NCBI GenBank assembly: GCA_033032865.1
Contig: JAWHQI010000068.1
Location: 2,170,001-2,234,000, forward strand
Direction: 5' to 3'
Source of the DNA: Dactylorhiza incarnata
Taxonomy: Eukaryota; Streptophyta; Magnoliopsida; Asparagales; Orchidaceae
DNA: 64,000 nt
Shown: piece by piece, positions 1 to 10,803 of the stretch
How the letters are laid out: every line of letters starts with the position of its first letter
How positions within the stretch are numbered: the first letter of the stretch is position 1
Position numbers and translations under genes: made by a program
Notes under the pieces: generated by a model
What the model was told of the DNA's origin: nothing
The model's database searches: none
What the model saw: the letters and a program-made list of their open reading frames with translations, nothing else

Positions 1-895
1 CAACTGCGTCCGAGGTAGAGGAGGGTTGTCACTTCCTCCCAATGGCTCGTCTTCTTCGTGTCACGATCCAATCTACTCCGATACACGATCTCCTTGCTCG
101 ACGTTGGCGATCTTTGGGCTAGAAACCTCTCCTTGGAGCTCAAGGATGATGGAGGAGGCCTATGGGGGCGGAGAACCTGCGGAAGGGGCAAAAACGGCGG
201 ACTGGACGGAAGAAATGCGGAGTATCTCAACCTAATTCGTGAGCAGGTCAATTTATAGGTACTGGAATAAACAGTGCGCACGGTCATTGGCGCACGACCA
301 GTTGTCGTGCGCGCTGGAATTCTGTGATCGTGCGCCTGCCTGGGTGGAGTCTGCAATGTAAGAAATTTATAAAATACCATGTTCGCACGACCAGTGGCAC
401 AGGACCGGTGGTCGTGCGCACTATCGTAGGTGGTCGTGCGCACTGGTCGAAACAGAACTCATGAAATTGATGTTAAGTGCGCACGAACAGTGGCGCACGA
501 CCGGTGGTCGTGCGCACTATCGAAGGTGGTCGTGCGCACTGTCCGAGACAGAACTCAAAAAAAGGGTTAAGTGCACACGATCAACGACGCACGGCCAGTG
601 GTCATGCGCAATAGAACCAGCGATTATGCGCAGTGTTCCTGTACAGAATTGTACTGGGAACACCTGCACAACTCCTGTTTCAGCATACAACACCAATCTA
701 GCCACTGAAGGTGGCACTTAACCATGCATGAAAACTAATAATGACGAAGAACATGAAATAACACCAAAAACGGGCCTAGAGGTGCACGTAGCATGGAGTA
801 TCAAATATGAGTGAAAACATGTCTAAAGTGAAGTGCATAGACTAGAAAATCGGCCCAGATGAGTCCATAAATGTGTATATATTTGGGACTCATCA
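1..895 (-). repeat. Partial LTR of the G1/NA/X Athila-like family, outer 5' end
   Basis: On the minus strand the segment begins TGATGAGTCCCAAAT at 895 and runs off the left window edge. Its first 300 bases resemble the U3 starts of the NA LTRs (29727 and 34634) and G1 LTRs (5815 and 14030). It carries the same palindromic array of GCACGACC/GGTCGTGC words (about 285-620). Base 895 is followed by pol-remnant sequence, not by the CACCCCCAGACTT polypurine complement found inside related elements, so 895 is an outer element boundary. The rest of the element or solo LTR lies to the left. The expected TSD partner of 896-900 (gcagc) is not visible. Short ORFs here are artefacts of the palindromes. 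Confidence 0.85.
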
Positions 896-2376
896 GCAGC
901 TACCTCCTCCTCTGCTCCAGTTAGGGGAACGGTCACCTTCGGGAAAGAAGACCATTCCTCGATCGCCAATCCTTTTAATGATGCAAGTTTATCATGGTGG
1001 TAATTGAAAATTATAACGTGGATAAGATCCTGGTAGATACCGGAAGTTCGGTGAATATCCCTTCAAACCTGCTTTCGAGGCGCTGAAGACCGGGAAAGTT
1101 CTTCTCTCAACTGAAGTGCCGCTCTATGGTACCTCAATGGAGAAAAAGGAGGTGGAAGGAGTTGTCACCCTCTCAGGGATGTTAGCCAAAATTGTAAATT
1201 TGGAAAAATTCATAGTCGTTGAAGCCCCGAGCAGCTACAACGCAATTTTTGGAAGGCTAGTCCTGAACGAGTACCAAGAAATAATTTCAACCTATCATCA
1301 GGCCGTGATGTTTGCTTTGAATGGTAAAAAATATCAGATTAGGAGCGATCTGAGGATGGCTAGAGAATGTTACGTCAGGACGGTTAATGTGATTGAATCA
1401 TCTCCTCTCCAGGTAATTGATATCTCCTCAACACCTCAAATACCTGATCAAGTCAAAGCGACAAAAGAGATAGAAGAAGAAGATGCAAGAGACGGAGCTT
1501 GCTTGGAACCTGCCCAAGTAATTTAAGTTGTGCCAATCAGCGAAGAAGATAAGAGTAAGAAGCTTTCGAGCAACGCTGAATTGCCCAAAGATGATAAGGA
1601 TCAACTTATCTCTTGCCTCCTGAAGAACTTGGATGTCTTCTCCTAGTCGGCGGATGACATGATAGGAGTTGATACAGATATTGCTTGCAACCACCTCAAC
1701 ATCGATCCTAACTTCACCCCAATCAAGCAAAAGAAATTATAAGTGGCAGAGACTTACGCTCAGCCGATCCGAGAGGATGTGGAGAAATTATTAAAGGCTA
1801 AATTTATTCGGGAGATTCAATACCCTGAGTGGGTATCAAATGTTGTGATGGTTAAAAAAGCTGGTGGAAAGTGGCGGATGTGTGTAGATTTCACCAAACT
1901 TAATAAAGCTTTCCCTAAAGATTGCTACACCTTGCCTCAGATAGATTCTTTAGTAGACTCTGCGGTGGGATTTTCTTGCATGAGCTTTTTGGATGCGTTC
2001 TCCGGCTATCATCAAATAAGAATGCACAATCCCGACATTCCTCACACCTCATTACTCACGATTGACGGATGTTTCCGTTATCTTGTAATGCCTTTTGGGC
2101 TATAGAATTCTGGTGCAACTTATCAGAAAATGATGGACACTATTTTTAAAACCCAGAAAGGGATAAATCTAGAAGTTTATGTCGATGAACTCTTAATCAA
2201 AAGCAAACTTTTCTCAACTCACCTTAACGACCTTATAAATGAAACATTTGCAACCCTCCGAACTTTCAATATGAGATTGAATCCATTGAAATGCATTTTT
2301 AGAGCTAGCAAAGGAAAGCTTCTTGGTCATCTCCTTACTCCGGAAGGGATGGAGCCAAATCCTGATAAGGTGAAGG
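896..2376 (+). pseudogene. TAT/Ogre-like Ty3/gypsy pol remnant (protease and reverse transcriptase)
   Basis: A retroviral-type aspartic protease motif DTGSS is encoded at about 1036-1050, followed after a frameshift (near 1060) by a long frame from 1116. The same frame continues through in-frame stops at 1524, 1644, 1740 and 2103 into reverse transcriptase. RT blocks visible are KWRMCVDFTKLNKA (about 1870-1910), SFLDAFSGYHQI (about 1985-2020) and VMPFGL (about 2087). The wording of these blocks resembles the TAT/Ogre/Retand branch rather than the Athila branch. The catalytic box reads YVDE (2178-2189) instead of YVDD. The frame stops at 2376 where element X begins. This is the oldest layer seen and is certainly inactive. 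The remaining RT, RNase H and integrase should lie beyond the window. Confidence 0.88.
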
Positions 2377-3770
2377 TGATGAGTCCCATTTCTATACACT
2401 TTTATGGACTCATCTGGGCTAGTTTTCACTCTTTAGCACATCGTTTTCGAGCTATTATTGCTTGTATTGCTTTTATGCTCATTTACGCGCACTTACGTGC
2501 TCTGTGCTCTTTTTAGGCCCGTTTTGGTGTGCATTTGCGCTCTGTTGTTGGGGATAAGCACATGGTGCTCCCCGACCCTTTCTCTGTGTTGGTTTATTGC
2601 AGGAGGAGTATTCCTGGACTTATTGATGTTCTTGCAGGTGGTTGGATCACCCTATTTTACCCCAGAAATCATGTTTATTTGTATCGCACGGTCGTGCATT
2701 TTCCTTGACACACGGATGGCTGCAGTTGTGCGCCTTCTTCTGGGTAGAAAATGGTGATCTGAATTTAGTCGTGCATTTTTACACACCGCGAAGGAAACGC
2801 ACGATCACTTGTTTTGAAGCCGATCTGAATTTGGTCGTGCATTTTTACGCACGGGCGGCTTCGCCCGTGCGCGTGTAAAACGCACGGGCTCTGTTGCTTC
2901 TCCCGCAAGGCGCTGCTCTTTCTTTAATAACGCACGGACAATGCACGACCATGCGTTGGACCATGCGTGACTTAAATTCTGCTGTTTTATTATTTAAAGC
3001 AGGAAATCTGCTGCTGTGAGGGGGATCGCGGGAAGAAAAAGAGGAACCCGCCATTTTTTAGAGAAGTTTGTCACCTGCATTGTCTTCCACCACTAGGAGG
3101 TGCTCTGGGCTAATCTTCACGCCTATCTAGAGCCCGTAGATCACCTCGGCCATCTCCATCATCCGCAATCTTAAAAAGGGAGGATCTCCGTCTAGATCTC
3201 TGGATTATGATTGGGAGTCATGTATAGAAGCCGAGCGAATCGTGACACGAAGAAGACGGGTCGATTGGGAGGTAGTGACAGCTCTCCTCTACCTCGGATG
3301 TAGTTGCAGACCGAGCTTGGACGCGGATTGACAACCCAGCGATTCCAACCGTGAATCTCAACGAGCCTTCGGATTCGATCGAACTCTTACTCTCTTTCAA
3401 ACTTGTAATGATATTATAGGCTAGATTCTTGTGTTTTTGTGATGAAATGCACAGTAATCCTTAAGAGCAATGTTTATTTCATAATTCTATGAAACCATTT
3501 GGTTATTGTGTGTTTGAGGTGTGCCACCAAGTCCATTCACCCCTCCACTTCATTCCGCTAGCCTACTCGCACATTCCGCCAAGCTAAGAGGTGCTAACGG
3601 CCCTCAAACCTTTCCACAGTTAAACTCACCTCATCCGCTTGCCTACTCGTCCATCCGCCAAGCGAAGCAGCGCATAGCGGCCTGCATAGTTTCCATCCAC
3701 CCGGTGAAGTAGCGCATAGTGGCCTGCGTAGGAGTAGCTAGTTCGTTTCTTTTTTTTTCACAATCCAATC
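2377..3770 (+). repeat. Element X 5' LTR, first part
   Basis: The segment starts TGATGAGTCCC like the LTRs of G1 and NA and ends at the C1 insertion (TSD caatc, 3766-3770). U3 holds GC-rich words related to GTCGTGC/CGCACG (about 2685-2960), including a perfect 10-bp stem with a GCTT loop at 2848-2871. A TATA-like ATTATTTAAAG lies near 2988. The part at 3230-3420 matches the NA LTR region at about 28800-28930. The part at 3540-3720 carries degenerate copies of the NA LTR tandem motif (CGCCAAGCGAAGC type). No gene is present. Confidence 0.82.
2848..2871. promoter_or_regulatory. GC-rich hairpin in the U3 of element X
   Basis: CGCACGGGCG and CGCCCGTGCG form a perfect 10-bp inverted repeat separated by GCTT. 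It sits in a cluster of related CGCACG/CGTGCG words about 120 bases upstream of a TATA-like sequence. Position suggests an enhancer-type or structured U3 element; function is inferred only. Confidence 0.5.
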
Positions 3771-4385
3771 TGTTGGAACATGGTCTTCCGCATCTCCTAG
3801 GTTTGAAAATAAAAAATCCTATGTGTATTTGATCTTGTGTGTTTAAGTATGCAGGATAACAGAGTCCACATGACTCAAGGATTACATAAGAAGGTTGCCC
3901 CCAAAGTTGAGCCATCAAATCCAAAACACCTACTAGCGCTGGCGGTAGTACTAGCGCAGGCGCTAGCTGTCGTTCGACGAACTGTTAGTGGCGCTCGACA
4001 AATTGCTCATAGCTGTGTTCGACGAAATTTCGTTCGACAAACTCTTAGCGACGTTCGACGAAATCTCGTTCGATGAAATATTGGATTAAGCGAAATTGTC
4101 GGGAGAACTTATAGAAGGAGATAGCGCCAGGAGATATCCGATAGCGCAGGCGATAGCGAGGAGCACAGTAGGCAAGAGAGAAAAGTTTCCTCCGATTGAA
4201 GATTCTGCCGCGCAGAATGTGTCCTAATATGGGATAGCGCCGGCGGTACCACTAGCGCAGGCGCTAGCGCTGTGGCTATAAAAAGGACCCCTCTTCTCTC
4301 TTTTTGGATACACATCAGAGAGACATCAGGAGAGATAGAGTGCTAGAATTCTAGAGGCTATCTTGGCCGAAAGTTGATGTCCTAC
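3771..4385 (+). repeat. C1 5' LTR, part 1
   Basis: This matches 39227-39840 of the intact 3' LTR with scattered substitutions. It contains palindromic CTAGCGC/GCGCTAG words (3932-3969 and 4234-4275), a cluster of GTTCGACGAA words (about 3970-4075) and a TATA-like CTATAAAAAGG at about 4277. It is broken at 4385 by G1, whose TSD is cctac (4381-4385 and 14031-14035). Confidence 0.9.
3932..4287 (+). promoter_or_regulatory. C1 U3 promoter with two classes of GC-rich inverted repeats
   Basis: CTAGCGC, 2-nt spacer, GCGCTAG occurs at about 3950-3966 and again at about 4252-4268, with variants CTAGCGC..GGCGGTAG at about 3933 and 4234. Between them lie several GTTCGACGAA/GTTCGACAAA words. A TATA-like box follows at about 4277. 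The same layout is found in the 3' LTR (39388-39743). Promoter function is inferred from LTR organisation. Confidence 0.6.
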
Positions 4386-5815
4386 TGATGCGATCTTTCG
4401 GCAAGTGCACCGGTCGCGCAAGTAATAAATTTTGGGAATAGGATCCCCGAGTGTCGGTCTCTTGAGGAATGCAGGTTGGGTGAACGAATCGCGTTGTGTG
4501 AATATTGTTACACAAGCGTAAACAAACACACAAAAAGGGGGGGGGGGGTTGGTTGGGTTTTCCTACTCTTAACAACAATAAAGGAAATGCGGGTAGAAAG
4601 CACCGCTTCGCAAGGCGAGATGGATGCAACGACCGCGATGTCGTGCTTCGTGAGGCGGATGGAGCGTGCTCTAGTTCGGGAAGGCGAGGGTCGCAAACAC
4701 CTCTTCACAAACGCCGTTAGCTCTTGCTAACGCGGATCGAACACCTTGAGTGCGTGAATGAGTGAGTGGATGAGTGGAGGCGAAGCGATTCACAAGCAAG
4801 TAATAATGAAAAGAGAAGAAACATTCATTTCATTTAAACCAAACATCATGATATTCAAGTTTAAAAGATTCAAAGATTACAACGAAGGAGAGAGGAAAGA
4901 GATAACCAATGGATGAAGACTAGCGGCCGTTCACGGCCGGAATGGTAGTTTGTCAAGCTACCTCCGGACTCGGACGGACTGTGCTTCCGGTGTAGAGAAA
5001 CTGTCACGATCTCTCTACGTGGTTCCGTCGTCTTCTACCTCAGGATTCCTCTTCTTCTCACCGGACTGGAGTGGAAAACAGTTGCTTGAGGGCTTGCGGA
5101 TGGTGGAGAATGCTCCCGGACAATGGAGAAATACTTGGAATGGTTGGAGAGGACTTCCCCTTGCGTAGGAGATGAAGTGGAGGTGTCCAGGAATGGAAAT
5201 CGCCAGCGTACGGACTGCCACCCGCGCTCCCGGCGGCTCGATCCCACCCTAAAAGCGGAACAGGCATATATATAGGCGCTGGAATGAATACTGCGCACGG
5301 TCATTGGCGCACGACCAGTGGTCGTGCGCACTGGAGTTCTGCGATCGTGCGCGCTGCCTGGGCGGAGCCTAAAATGAAAGAAATTTATAAAATACATGTT
5401 CGCACGACCAGTGGCGCACGACCAGTGGTCGTGCGCACTATCGTAAATGGTCGTGCGATAAGCAAGACAGAACTCATAAAATGGGCGTTAAGTGCGCACG
5501 ATCAGTGGCGCATGACCAGTGGTTGTGCGTGATAGAGCCAGTGATCGTGCGCAGTGTTCCTGTATAGAATTGTACCGGGAACACCTGCACGACTCCTGAT
5601 CCAGCATACAACACCAGTCTAGCCACTGAAGGTGGCACTTAACACTGCATGAAAACTAGTAACGAAGATGAACAAGAAATAACACCAAAACGGGCCTAGA
5701 AGTGCACTTAGCATGGAGTATTAAATAGGAATGAAAACATGTCTAAAGTGAAGTGCAAAGACTAGAAAATCGGCCCAGATGAGTCCAAAAATGTGTATAT
5801 AATTGGGACTCGTCA
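4386..5815 (-). repeat. G1 3' LTR
   Basis: A 1430-bp LTR matching 12590-14030 closely. The inner end is GGACTCGTCA, one base changed from the usual CATCA. It carries the palindrome GCGCACGACC, 3-nt spacer, GGTCGTGCGC (about 5309-5331) with partial copies through about 5560. A minus-strand TATA-like CCTATATATATG lies at about 5264-5275. A G homopolymer (about 4537-4549) is longer in the 5' LTR. Confidence 0.92.
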
Positions 5816-7608
5816 CACCCCCAGACTTACCTGTTTGCGCATCCCGAGCAAACGAATTCGGCGGAGTTTGAAAATGGTAGTTAACAAAGAAAATTACACA
5901 AAGGAGTACAATGCGAAGTAACAAAAGCATGCAAATAGAAATTTAGTAAAAAGAGATTCTAATTATGCTAACTAATTTACGAAAGTATTAGAGCGTAGGT
6001 AGAGATTTAGTTATAGTTGGTGAGTTATGAAGAATTCGAACGATCATGCCCGGTGTGAAAGTAACAAGACGCTAAGGCGGGTGTTGCACAAGGTCGGGGT
6101 TTAGGAATAACTCCGCTGAAATCCATCAACGTCGTGAACCATACGCTCGCCCGGTCACACTCTCTCCACGACGTTAGCAAACTCACAAGTCAATTCAATA
6201 GGGCTTTTAGGATTATATTGGGGCTTAGGTTGCGGTATGATATTCAAATTTAAACACGATGGCTACGCAACCCAAGTGAGCTAACGGAATGCTACACCAC
6301 ACAAAACCAAAAACAATGCTCGTGTGACACACCCCCAGACTTATCATGAAAACTAGGTGTGCACACGGCCTACTTCACAATTACCAACAGATTTTCTATT
6401 TAGCTCGGAAGGATTTCTTTACGACATATTTCTTTTTTAGATTTTTTTTTCTTTTAACAACATACTTTTCTTCTTTTACCTTATCCTCCGGTTGGTTCAA
6501 ATTCAGCAAAATAAAACATGTTTTACTTCACAACGCACAAGTTCCAAACATCACAACAAATTGAGAATTATGAGCGCAGTTAAACAACAATTTGGTTGCG
6601 GGCGTAGGATAAGCTTCGGGATTTGGTGGATGAAGAGGAGCTGAACAAAAGAGTGGTAGGCACAATTTTGGCTTGCAAGGGTGAGCGAAAAGGACATGGA
6701 ACGACAAGGCTCAAACTAGCCAAAAGGTGGCCTACATCACGTTTAACTCGACGAGTCGCTCTCGCCCATGCTTCGAGAGTCGCTTGGGGCAAGTTCTTAG
6801 CCCACGAGAAAGGTAAACCTTCCTCCCGACTCGAGCAACACACGACTAGTTTAACGAACACACACAACACCGGGTTATCACCAATTTCTTTCACAATCAC
6901 CATTTGTGTATAACAAATCTAAAACTACGCAAAAAATACTAATCATAAATTAAACGCATAGAAATAATCTAGTTTTACTCAAATGCTACTGCAGCATGCG
7001 GGTGCGACTAGAACACTGCTCGAGTCAACATCGCACTCCAAATAGTAATTCCTAAGCTAACACCCCAAATCACATTCCTAACCAAATTAGTTTATTTGGA
7101 AACAACACAAATAGGAACGTGCGCGCTCATGTGGGTGAAGTGGTGCATGAAGCGTGGAATAATGATGATGATAAAGATAAATAATAAACAAACTTCTAGT
7201 ATGCAGTGCAACTCGTGCACAGTGGATGACAACATACTCTCCCCCAGACTTAGTCTAAACATTACATCACAGAAATTGGAAGCTAAGGGGGGAAGAAGTG
7301 TTACCCAATGCTCAGAATTGAGCATACCAGACGATTGGCGATTAAGATAAAGAGCAGTCCGCAGCATCCGCACCAAAGAACACAACACACCTGCAAGCAC
7401 AAAACTAAAAACTGCAAAAACCAATATAAAAACTGAACTAAACATGTTAGATAAATAAAATTAGGAAATCTGGGTTGTCTCCCAGCAGTGCTTTTGTTTT
7501 ATGTCCTTAAGCTGGACCAAATACCTGTATTATAAATGTTTAAAGAGTGCAGAAATTACACAAGAGTGCATAAGAGAAAGTTTCACAAAATAAGAGATAA
7601 ACAGAACA
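5816..7608 (-). other. G1 3' non-coding region with three polypurine tracts
   Basis: No convincing coding frame is seen between the integrase stop and the 3' LTR. The tract directly next to the LTR (5816-5829, minus-strand TAAGTCTGGGGGTG) is the expected plus-strand primer. The same AAGTCTGGGGG word recurs near 6327-6343 and near 7237-7248. Parts at about 7100-7330 resemble the NA 3' region (about 31090-31300), so the two elements share this tail. Athila relatives often have an env-like ORF here; none is recognisable. Confidence 0.7.
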
Positions 7609-8667
7609 TCAGCTGTAAGCGCTTTTATGGTGCTCGTCTCCTAATGTCACCAACTGACACTCCTTGTTTATAATTGTGCCATCGTATAGCTTCAGTCGAT
7701 GCCCATTGACCTTAAATTTGTCTCCCTTATCCCCTGATATTTCGATGGCACCAAAGGGAGTGACATCGGTCACTGAGAAAGGACCGCTCCACCTCAATTT
7801 TAAATTCCCTGGAAAGAGGCGGAGACGGGAGTTGTAAAGCAGCACTTGGTCCCCAATTTTGAACTCCTTAGGGATGATGTGTCGATCATGCCATTTTTTT
7901 GTTTTCTCTTTGTAGATGCGAGCGTTTTCATAAGCGAAATGCCGGAGCTCTTCCAATTCGTTGAGTTGTGAACGACGCACCATGGCCGCGGCTCCAATGC
8001 CCATGTTCAACGGTTTGGTTGACCATAATGCTTTATGCTCTAGCTCCACAGGAAGGTGGCATGCCTTGCCATAGACTAATTGAAACGGAGTCATGCCGAT
8101 AGGTGTTTTGAAAGCGGTCCGGTAAGCCCATAATGTGCCGTCGACCTTTTTAGACCACTCCTTCCTATTTGAATGTATTGATTTCTCGATTATTCGCTTG
8201 AGCTCGCGGTTGGATACTTCTACTTGTCCACATGTTTGGGGGTGGTACGCTAAGGAAATTTTATGATGGACCCCAAACTTTTTAATGAGCTGCACAAACT
8301 GCTTATTACAAAAATGACTACCGCCGTCGCTGATAATAGTTCTCGGCGTCCCAAACCTGGAGAAGATATTCTTGTGGATAAAATGTAGCACCGTGCTGGC
8401 ATCATTCGTGGCAACCGCCTCGGCCTCCACCCATTTTGAGACATAATCAACTGTCACAATGATATAATGCTTACCATGAGACATTGGGAAAGGAGCCATA
8501 AAGTCTATCCCCCAGACATCAAATGGTTCGCAGACCAGCATGTTATTGAGGGGCATCTCGTCACGCCGGGAGATATTTCCGGTCCTTTGGCATTCGTCAC
8601 ACTTGGTGACATAAGCATGGGCGTCCCTGAAGAGGGTTGGCCAAAATAATCCGCATTGCAAGATTTT
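7609..8667 (-). CDS. G1 integrase, C-terminal portion of pol
   Basis: About 350 residues continue the pol frame after a single TGA (near 8668). The zinc-binding CDEC pair of the HHCC domain lies near residues 21-24 of this segment. The catalytic core shows D53 (WGIDF), D112 (IISDGGSHF) and E148 ([13 protein letters not shown]), a DD35E arrangement. The C-terminal part has the SGPFSVTDV (GPF/Y-like) block and ends with HRLKLY. This enzyme would insert the cDNA into chromosomal DNA. All three catalytic residues remain. The stop separates it from the two histidines, so a full product needs readthrough or is dead. Confidence 0.9.
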   Translation of the reverse strand, partial: KILQCGLFWPTLFRDAHAYVTKCDECQRTGNISRRDEMPLNNMLVCEPFDVWGIDFMAPFPMSHGKHYIIVTVDYVSKWVEAEAVATNDASTVLHFIHKNIFSRFGTPRTIISDGGSHFCNKQFVQLIKKFGVHHKISLAYHPQTCGQVEVSNRELKRIIEKSIHSNRKEWSKKVDGTLWAYRTAFKTPIGMTPFQLVYGKACHLPVELEHKALWSTKPLNMGIGAAAMVRRSQLNELEELRHFAYENARIYKEKTKKWHDRHIIPKEFKIGDQVLLYNSRLRLFPGNLKLRWSGPFSVTDVTPFGAIEISGDKGDKFKVNGHRLKLYDGTIINKECQLVTLGDEHHKSAYS

Positions 8668-10803
8668 TCACGCTGTTCGAACGGCCCCGAAGTGCCCGCC
8701 AGCTTCTCTGTCATGGCAGTGCTGCAGTATAGACTGAAACTCGACTTCCAGAACGCAGCGCCTGATAATTCCATCACTGCACGTATGGAATAAGAGCGGG
8801 TCTTCCCAAAAATAGTATTTTGAATCAGAGGCAAGCTTCCGTCTTTGCTGAGGGGGCAGATTCGGAGAGAAGGTTTTACAAGCCAAGTAGTTACCAATAT
8901 CAGCGTACCATGGAGCTATTGGATGAGGCGTAGTGATTGCGAATAACTTTTCATCCGGGAAATAATCGTTCATTTCCTCCACAAAGCTGTTGGGGATGTC
9001 GGCCGCCATGTCGTACTCCAACCGCGAAAGATGATCAGCTATCACGTTCTCCACCCCTTTCTTGTCTTTGATTTCAAAATTGTATTCCTGCAAAAGTAAA
9101 ATCCAACGAATCAGACGCGATTTGGATTCTTTTTTGCTGAAAAGATACCTGAGTGCAGCGTGGTCCGTGTACACGATTACTTCGGAAAGTACCAAGTATG
9201 AGTGAAATTTTTCAAAGGCGAAGACCACGGCTAGCATTTCTTTCTCCGTGGTGGTGTAGTTTGCTTGCGCGCTGTTGAGAGTTTGACTGGCATACACAAT
9301 GGTGTGAAAAGTCTTATCTTTCTTTTGACCGAGTACAGCACCTACGGCCACATCACTTGCGTCACACATGATTATAAAGGGTAAATTCCAGTCGGGTGCC
9401 ACCAAGATTGGAGCCGAGATGAGTTGTCCCCGTAAAGTTTCAAAGGCCTGCATGCATGCATCGTCAAAGTGGAATGGGACATCCTTAACAAGTAAGCGAG
9501 ATAAAGGCTTTGAAATGGATGAAAAGTCCTTGATAAACCTTCGATAGAATCCCACATGACCAAGAAAACTTCGGATACCTTTCACTGACGTAGGCGGAGG
9601 GAGGTTTCTAATAACACTTACCTTCGCTTGATCCACCTCGAGCCCTTGGCAGGAAACCTTATGCCCCAACACAATTCCTTCGCGCACCATAAAATGGCAT
9701 TTCTCCCAGTTCAAGACAAGATTGGTGTCCTCACACCGCTTCAAAGTCTTGGCCAAATTCGCGAGGCAAGAATTGAAGCTGCTGCCAAAGAGAGTAAAGT
9801 CATCCATGAAAACTTCGAGGAAGTCTCCCACCATGTCAGCGAAAATAGCGAGCATACAGCGTTGGAAGGTTGCGGGGGCATTACACAATCCGAATGGCAT
9901 TCTTTTAAATGCAAAGGTACCTGAGGGACATGTAAATGTTGTTTTGTCTTGATCAGACGGGTCTATTAAGATTTGATTGTAACCTGAGTACCCATCCAAG
10001 AAACAGTAGTTGTCCTGCCCCGCTAACTTTTCTAACATCTGATCAATGAAGGGGAGTGGGAAATGGTCCTTACGTGTAGCATCATTTAGCTTGCGGTAAT
10101 CGATGCTGACTCTCCACCCGGTGATCGTTCGGGCAGGTAGCAACTCATTCTTTTCATTGGAAACAACGGTGATCCCTCCCTTTTTCGGTACCACCTGAAC
10201 TGGGCTGACCCATTTGCTGTCGCTGATTGGGTAAATGATACCAGCGTCTAAGAGCTTTATCACTTCTGCCTTCACTACCTCTTGCATTTTTGGGTTCAAA
10301 CGCCTTTGGGGCTGTGCTGAGGGTTTGTACTGATCTTCAAGGAGGATCTTATGCATGCAGACCGTGGAGCTGATTCCCTTAATGTCTGCAAGAGAGCGTT
10401 CGAAGACTTTTTGGTGCTTTCTCAGCACACCCACTAATGCGGTTTCGTTGGCGGCGGAAAGAGCTACGGAGATAATCACTGGATGCGTGGCATTTTCTCC
10501 AAGAAAAACGTACTTTAGAGAATCCGGTAGTTGTTTGAGAGCCGGATAAATGTTTGGATCAGCAGAATCGCTGGATGGCCCTCCGATTGAATGTGGACTA
10601 TCGGGCTGGTTCGAATGAGCACCGTCATTTCCCAAGTCCTCGCGCCGCCAACATATATCGCATTCATCCAAACCCACATCGATCTGGTCATCGAATTCTT
10701 CAAGCAGCTCAGTCGGTTCGCATTCCGTGATTTGGAAGAGTTGCGACGGATTGTGGACGTTAAAGGATATAGCGTCCTCCCTCAATCTGAGCGTGAGCTC
10801 CCC
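8668..10803 (-). CDS. G1 pol: reverse transcriptase, RNase H and start of integrase
   Basis: The frame is continuous with gag except for one TAG at 10806-10804. Counting from 10785, an acidic linker (about 1-150) leads to [11 protein letters not shown] (about 196-204), [12 protein letters not shown] (about 224-235), [17 protein letters not shown] (about 293-309) and catalytic FMDD (326-329). RNase H follows with [15 protein letters not shown] and YTDHAAL blocks. ADHLSR precedes the integrase HHCC histidines ([12 protein letters not shown]) at the end. RT shows no inactivating change by eye. The segment ends at a TGA where the related element G2 has an arginine codon. Confidence 0.92.
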   Translation of the reverse strand, partial: GELTLRLREDAISFNVHNPSQLFQITECEPTELLEEFDDQIDVGLDECDICWRREDLGNDGAHSNQPDSPHSIGGPSSDSADPNIYPALKQLPDSLKYVFLGENATHPVIISVALSAANETALVGVLRKHQKVFERSLADIKGISSTVCMHKILLEDQYKPSAQPQRRLNPKMQEVVKAEVIKLLDAGIIYPISDSKWVSPVQVVPKKGGITVVSNEKNELLPARTITGWRVSIDYRKLNDATRKDHFPLPFIDQMLEKLAGQDNYCFLDGYSGYNQILIDPSDQDKTTFTCPSGTFAFKRMPFGLCNAPATFQRCMLAIFADMVGDFLEVFMDDFTLFGSSFNSCLANLAKTLKRCEDTNLVLNWEKCHFMVREGIVLGHKVSCQGLEVDQAKVSVIRNLPPPTSVKGIRSFLGHVGFYRRFIKDFSSISKPLSRLLVKDVPFHFDDACMQAFETLRGQLISAPILVAPDWNLPFIIMCDASDVAVGAVLGQKKDKTFHTIVYASQTLNSAQANYTTTEKEMLAVVFAFEKFHSYLVLSEVIVYTDHAALRYLFSKKESKSRLIRWILLLQEYNFEIKDKKGVENVIADHLSRLEYDMAADIPNSFVEEMNDYFPDEKLFAITTPHPIAPWYADIGNYLACKTFSPNLPPQQRRKLASDSKYYFWEDPLLFHTCSDGIIRRCVLEVEFQSILQHCHDREAGGHFGAVRTA

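Noticed and set aside
461..721. ORFs across the GTCGTGCGC palindromes (also 5284-5532, 13499-13747, 29146-29382 and 34053-34277)
   Set aside because: They recur in every LTR copy on both strands because the DNA is palindromic and GC-rich; none has protein features.
5035..5397. Arginine/serine-rich 120-residue ORF, repeated at 13250-13612
   Set aside because: It is contained in both G1 LTRs and has no domain; an LTR by-product.
6580..6913. Overlapping 107- and 96-residue ORFs in the G1 3' region, considered as an env-like gene
   Set aside because: No signal peptide, transmembrane segment or similarity to known Athila third ORFs, and NA lacks an equivalent.
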